This document shows positions 63,401 through 64,000 of a stretch of 64,000 nt of DNA, piece after piece (within the stretch, counting starts at the first letter, position 1; every line of letters starts with the position of its first letter). The position numbers were made by a program, and so were the translations under genes. The DNA comes from Sipunculus nudus (Eukaryota; Annelida; Sipuncula; Golfingiida; Sipunculidae): positions 9,230,729-9,294,728 of the forward strand of contig CM049314.1 in NCBI GenBank assembly GCA_026874595.1, read 5' to 3'. The notes under the pieces are model-generated. The model searched no databases and was not told where the DNA came from. It saw only the letters and a list, made by a program, of their open reading frames with translations.

Positions 63401-63922
63401 TTGTCTGCCGACAGCATTTTATTTTTTCTTTAAGAATTGTGTAATATGACTTCTTAACATGCACAAGTCTTCAGCTGAGTGTGTAAAACGTGCTTTTCAC
63501 GGTGGCCCAGGACATGGATGGTTCCACTTAGTCAACACACACAAATATCGTTGCTCTACGAACGTTTGGAAAAAAACATATGCTGGCATCGTTTTTTTTC
63601 TTTTTGCTTTTTCTTTACCGGTCGAATCACTGTCACAAGTTGTAGTAGATCCCCTCTGGTGGACTATATTTGAACTACAACTCACCAATTTATCCACCTC
63701 CTCGCTCTTTTTCAGCAGGGGTTCCTTCAGCATGTCTTTTGTGAAGTTACCATCGACGCCATTTTGGAAATTGTCTTTGATGAATTTACTAAACTTGAAC
63801 CTGATAATAGTTTCTGCGTTCTCCTCATCGAGCGCCACCTGTACTTCCGCTACCTCCTGCACTCCTTCCGATCCAAGTAACCCCATCCGGGCCTTGAAGG
63901 CGTCAGACAGGTCGGCATTTTC
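51335..63922 (-). CDS. MYO7A: Class VII unconventional myosin, C-terminal half (MyTH4-FERM-SH3)
   Basis: Myosin VII is an actin motor of microvilli, stereocilia and filopodia; its tail binds cargo and anchoring proteins. The motor and IQ exons lie beyond the right edge. Exons (minus): 63922-63686, 62885-62808, 62511-62410, 61858-61638, 61175-61058, 57964-57827, 57414-57241, 56721-56494, 53965-53553, 53030-52861, 52403-52210 and a candidate last exon 51457-51335. All have AG/GT borders, and the first eleven join without a break into 691 residues. MyTH4 is about 45-285 ([13 protein letters not shown]), FERM 290-620 ([26 protein letters not shown]), SH3 615-690. Order and motifs match myosin VIIa closely; VIIb cannot be excluded. 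The model ends 40 residues after SH3, lacking the usual second MyTH4-FERM. Confidence 0.9.
52210..52403 (-). CDS. MYO7A: Myosin VII exon: SH3 domain
   Basis: [17 protein letters not shown] at the CGV strand, then [19 protein letters not shown]: the SH3 core as in myosin VII. Acceptor TTCTTTACAG, donor CTG|GTGAGTAAG, phase 0. Confidence 0.95.
52861..53030 (-). CDS. MYO7A: Myosin VII exon: FERM F3 end and SH3 start
   Basis: [20 protein letters not shown], then [20 protein letters not shown] and QDYAYE, equivalent to TLATIKGDEYTF...[21 protein letters not shown] of myosin VIIa. Acceptor TTTGCTGTAG, donor GAAG|GTAACG; phases match both neighbours. Confidence 0.95.
53553..53965 (-). CDS. MYO7A: Myosin VII exon: FERM F2/F3
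   Basis: The longest exon, 413 bases. [23 protein letters not shown], then [38 protein letters not shown] and [12 protein letters not shown]. It ends in a split Arg codon (AG|A). Confidence 0.95.
54740..56430 (+). mobile_element. Pearl-like element 1: about 155-bp tandem core, GGAC run, hairpin end
   Basis: AATTTCAGGTTTC-type words recur at about 54998, 55150, 55305, 55460, 55609, 55775, 55931, 56084 and 56242, spacing 149-166. Each unit carries GGTGCTCAAAATCATGTTTT, TAGGTCACAAAATATAGGTC, GACCTAATTTCAGG and ATTCTAGGCCTAA. About ten units precede a GGAC tetranucleotide run (56334-56380) and then CTATAGCTCAGATGACTTAC, which folds as AGCTCA..TGAGTT enclosing TGACT-TAC-AGTCA. This tandem-core plus tetranucleotide plus short right arm plan is that of bivalve pearl elements. 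It sits in the intron between 56493 and 53966 of the myosin gene, antisense to it. The left boundary is not clear. Confidence 0.75.
56494..56721 (-). CDS. MYO7A: Myosin VII exon: FERM F1/F2
   Basis: 76 codons from [20 protein letters not shown] to [19 protein letters not shown] and [19 protein letters not shown], almost the standard myosin VIIa sequence. Donor CAG|GTAGAT; next exon resumes in phase 0. Confidence 0.95.
57241..57414 (-). CDS. MYO7A: Myosin VII exon: FERM F1 lobe
   Basis: 58 codons. [20 protein letters not shown], then [20 protein letters not shown] and [12 protein letters not shown], the ubiquitin-like F1 lobe of the first FERM domain. Acceptor TTGTTTTAG, donor AAG|GTTAGT. Confidence 0.95.
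57827..57964 (-). CDS. MYO7A: Myosin VII exon: end of MyTH4
   Basis: 46 codons, [20 protein letters not shown] through RRILRRT to [10 protein letters not shown], matching the family pattern YLRNFI...ERLRRT...QPPSWLELQ. Donor CAG|GTATGT. Confidence 0.9.
57964..58020 (-). other. Splice acceptor context of the last MyTH4 exon
   Basis: TTAATTCTCATTCCGCAG on the minus strand gives a clear acceptor that fixes the 5' border of the exon at 57964. The 3.1-kb intron before it holds the second pearl-like element. Confidence 0.6.
57965..59499. other. Intron sequence, no gene seen
   Basis: AT-rich intron between the two MyTH4 exons. The 77-codon frame at 59203-59436 has no support. Confidence 0.5.
59500..60838 (+). 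mobile_element. Pearl-like element 2: two 676-bp units, GGAC run, hairpin end
   Basis: ACGTGCCATGGTCAAA recurs at 59557 and 60233; matching downstream blocks include TTATGTTTGGGCC, GTGGTTTTGATATT and GACATCTAACTGTATGCC. Then comes a GGAC/AGAC run (60747-60788) and CTATAGCTCAGATGGCTTAA, nearly identical to the end of the element at 54740-56430. TAGCT (60804-60808) pairs with AGCTA (60830-60834). The core differs from element 1, so the families share the right end but not the repeat. It lies in the myosin intron 61057-57965. Confidence 0.75.
61058..61175 (-). CDS. MYO7A: Myosin VII exon: MyTH4 signature
   Basis: [15 protein letters not shown], then [19 protein letters not shown]: the most diagnostic MyTH4 motif. 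Acceptor TTTTTTTACAG, donor AAG|GTCAGT. Confidence 0.95.
61449..61471. repeat. Poly-C and (CA)n tract
   Basis: About ten C bases followed by CACACACACACA inside a myosin intron. Confidence 0.9.
61638..61858 (-). CDS. MYO7A: Myosin VII exon: charged Ser-rich insert and MyTH4 core
   Basis: Begins after TTTTTACAG with [13 protein letters not shown] Ser/Lys/Glu-rich stretch ([20 protein letters not shown]) corresponds to the variable loop of the family. It ends [16 protein letters not shown] and splits the next Arg codon (AG|G). Confidence 0.85.
62410..62511 (-). CDS. MYO7A: Myosin VII exon: MyTH4, [10 protein letters not shown] segment
   Basis: 34 codons between TTTGTACAG and [25 protein letters not shown] is followed by a Ser/Gly linker. 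Confidence 0.85.
62808..62885 (-). CDS. MYO7A: Myosin VII exon: MyTH4 helix
   Basis: 26 codons between GTTTTCAG and [20 protein letters not shown] is the MyTH4 helix that in myosin VIIa reads AxWITILRFMGDL. Confidence 0.85.
63686..63922 (-). CDS. MYO7A: Myosin VII exon: linker and start of MyTH4
   Basis: Acceptor CATCCCAG, donor TTG|GTGAGT, phase 0 on both sides, 79 codons. [14 protein letters not shown] matches the region after the myosin VII single helix; [15 protein letters not shown] begins the MyTH4 domain and LKEPLLKK follows. Confidence 0.85.
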
Positions 63923-64000
63923 CTGGGATGGTATAATATATAAATATTACATGATCAAATACAACGCTTTCAGTGAAAAAGTCCTAGTTACTACTTTTCT

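Noticed and set aside
1-64000. CRISPR array, operon or bacterial genes
   Set aside because: Tandem repeats here lack regular unique spacers, and genes are spliced with eukaryotic signals.

Overview
The window looks like AT-rich nuclear DNA from an invertebrate animal, most likely a bivalve mollusc. Three things point that way: spliced genes with GT-AG introns, many long (AT)n and (CT)n microsatellites, and two intronic repeats built like the bivalve 'pearl' elements (tandem core, GGAC tetranucleotide run, short hairpin right end). The species cannot be fixed from sequence alone.

Layout. 1-5.9 kb is gene-poor and holds microsatellites and copy 1 of an 0.84-kb mobile element with a perfect 9-bp target duplication. 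At 6.4-6.9 kb (minus) and 10.5-11.2 kb (plus) lie two divergent genes whose proteins share a core of about 100 residues that I do not recognise; one has an Arg/Ser-rich tail. Between them are a possible bidirectional promoter near 9.63-9.87 kb and a nested tandem-repeat field at 7.6-9.1 kb. A two-exon gene for an unrecognised 111-residue protein is on the minus strand at 14.2-15.8 kb. From 16 to 42 kb I find no convincing protein gene: microsatellites, a diverged duplication near 30 kb, a CpG-rich block at 28 kb and some isolated regulatory-like motifs. At 43.3-46 kb are remnants of a non-LTR retrotransposon with copy 2 of the 0.84-kb element lying between them.

The best supported gene is on the minus strand from the right edge to 51.3 kb: the tail of a class VII unconventional myosin. 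Eleven exons (63922 to 52210) join in frame into 691 residues carrying MyTH4, FERM and SH3 domains in the order of animal myosin VIIa. A twelfth candidate exon at 51457-51335 stops 40 residues after the SH3 domain, with AATAAA about 50 bases further on, so this model ends before the second MyTH4-FERM module of ordinary myosin VII. Two introns carry pearl-like elements, both antisense to the gene.

The most unusual observation is the 0.84-kb element (2456-3296 and 44431-45240). Both ends of copy 1 follow one fold plan, TT then A-loop-A'B'-loop-BA, so each end could form two mutually exclusive hairpins. Copy 2 lacks exactly the outer A-loop-A' segment of the left end, with its own target duplication directly at the A'/B' junction.
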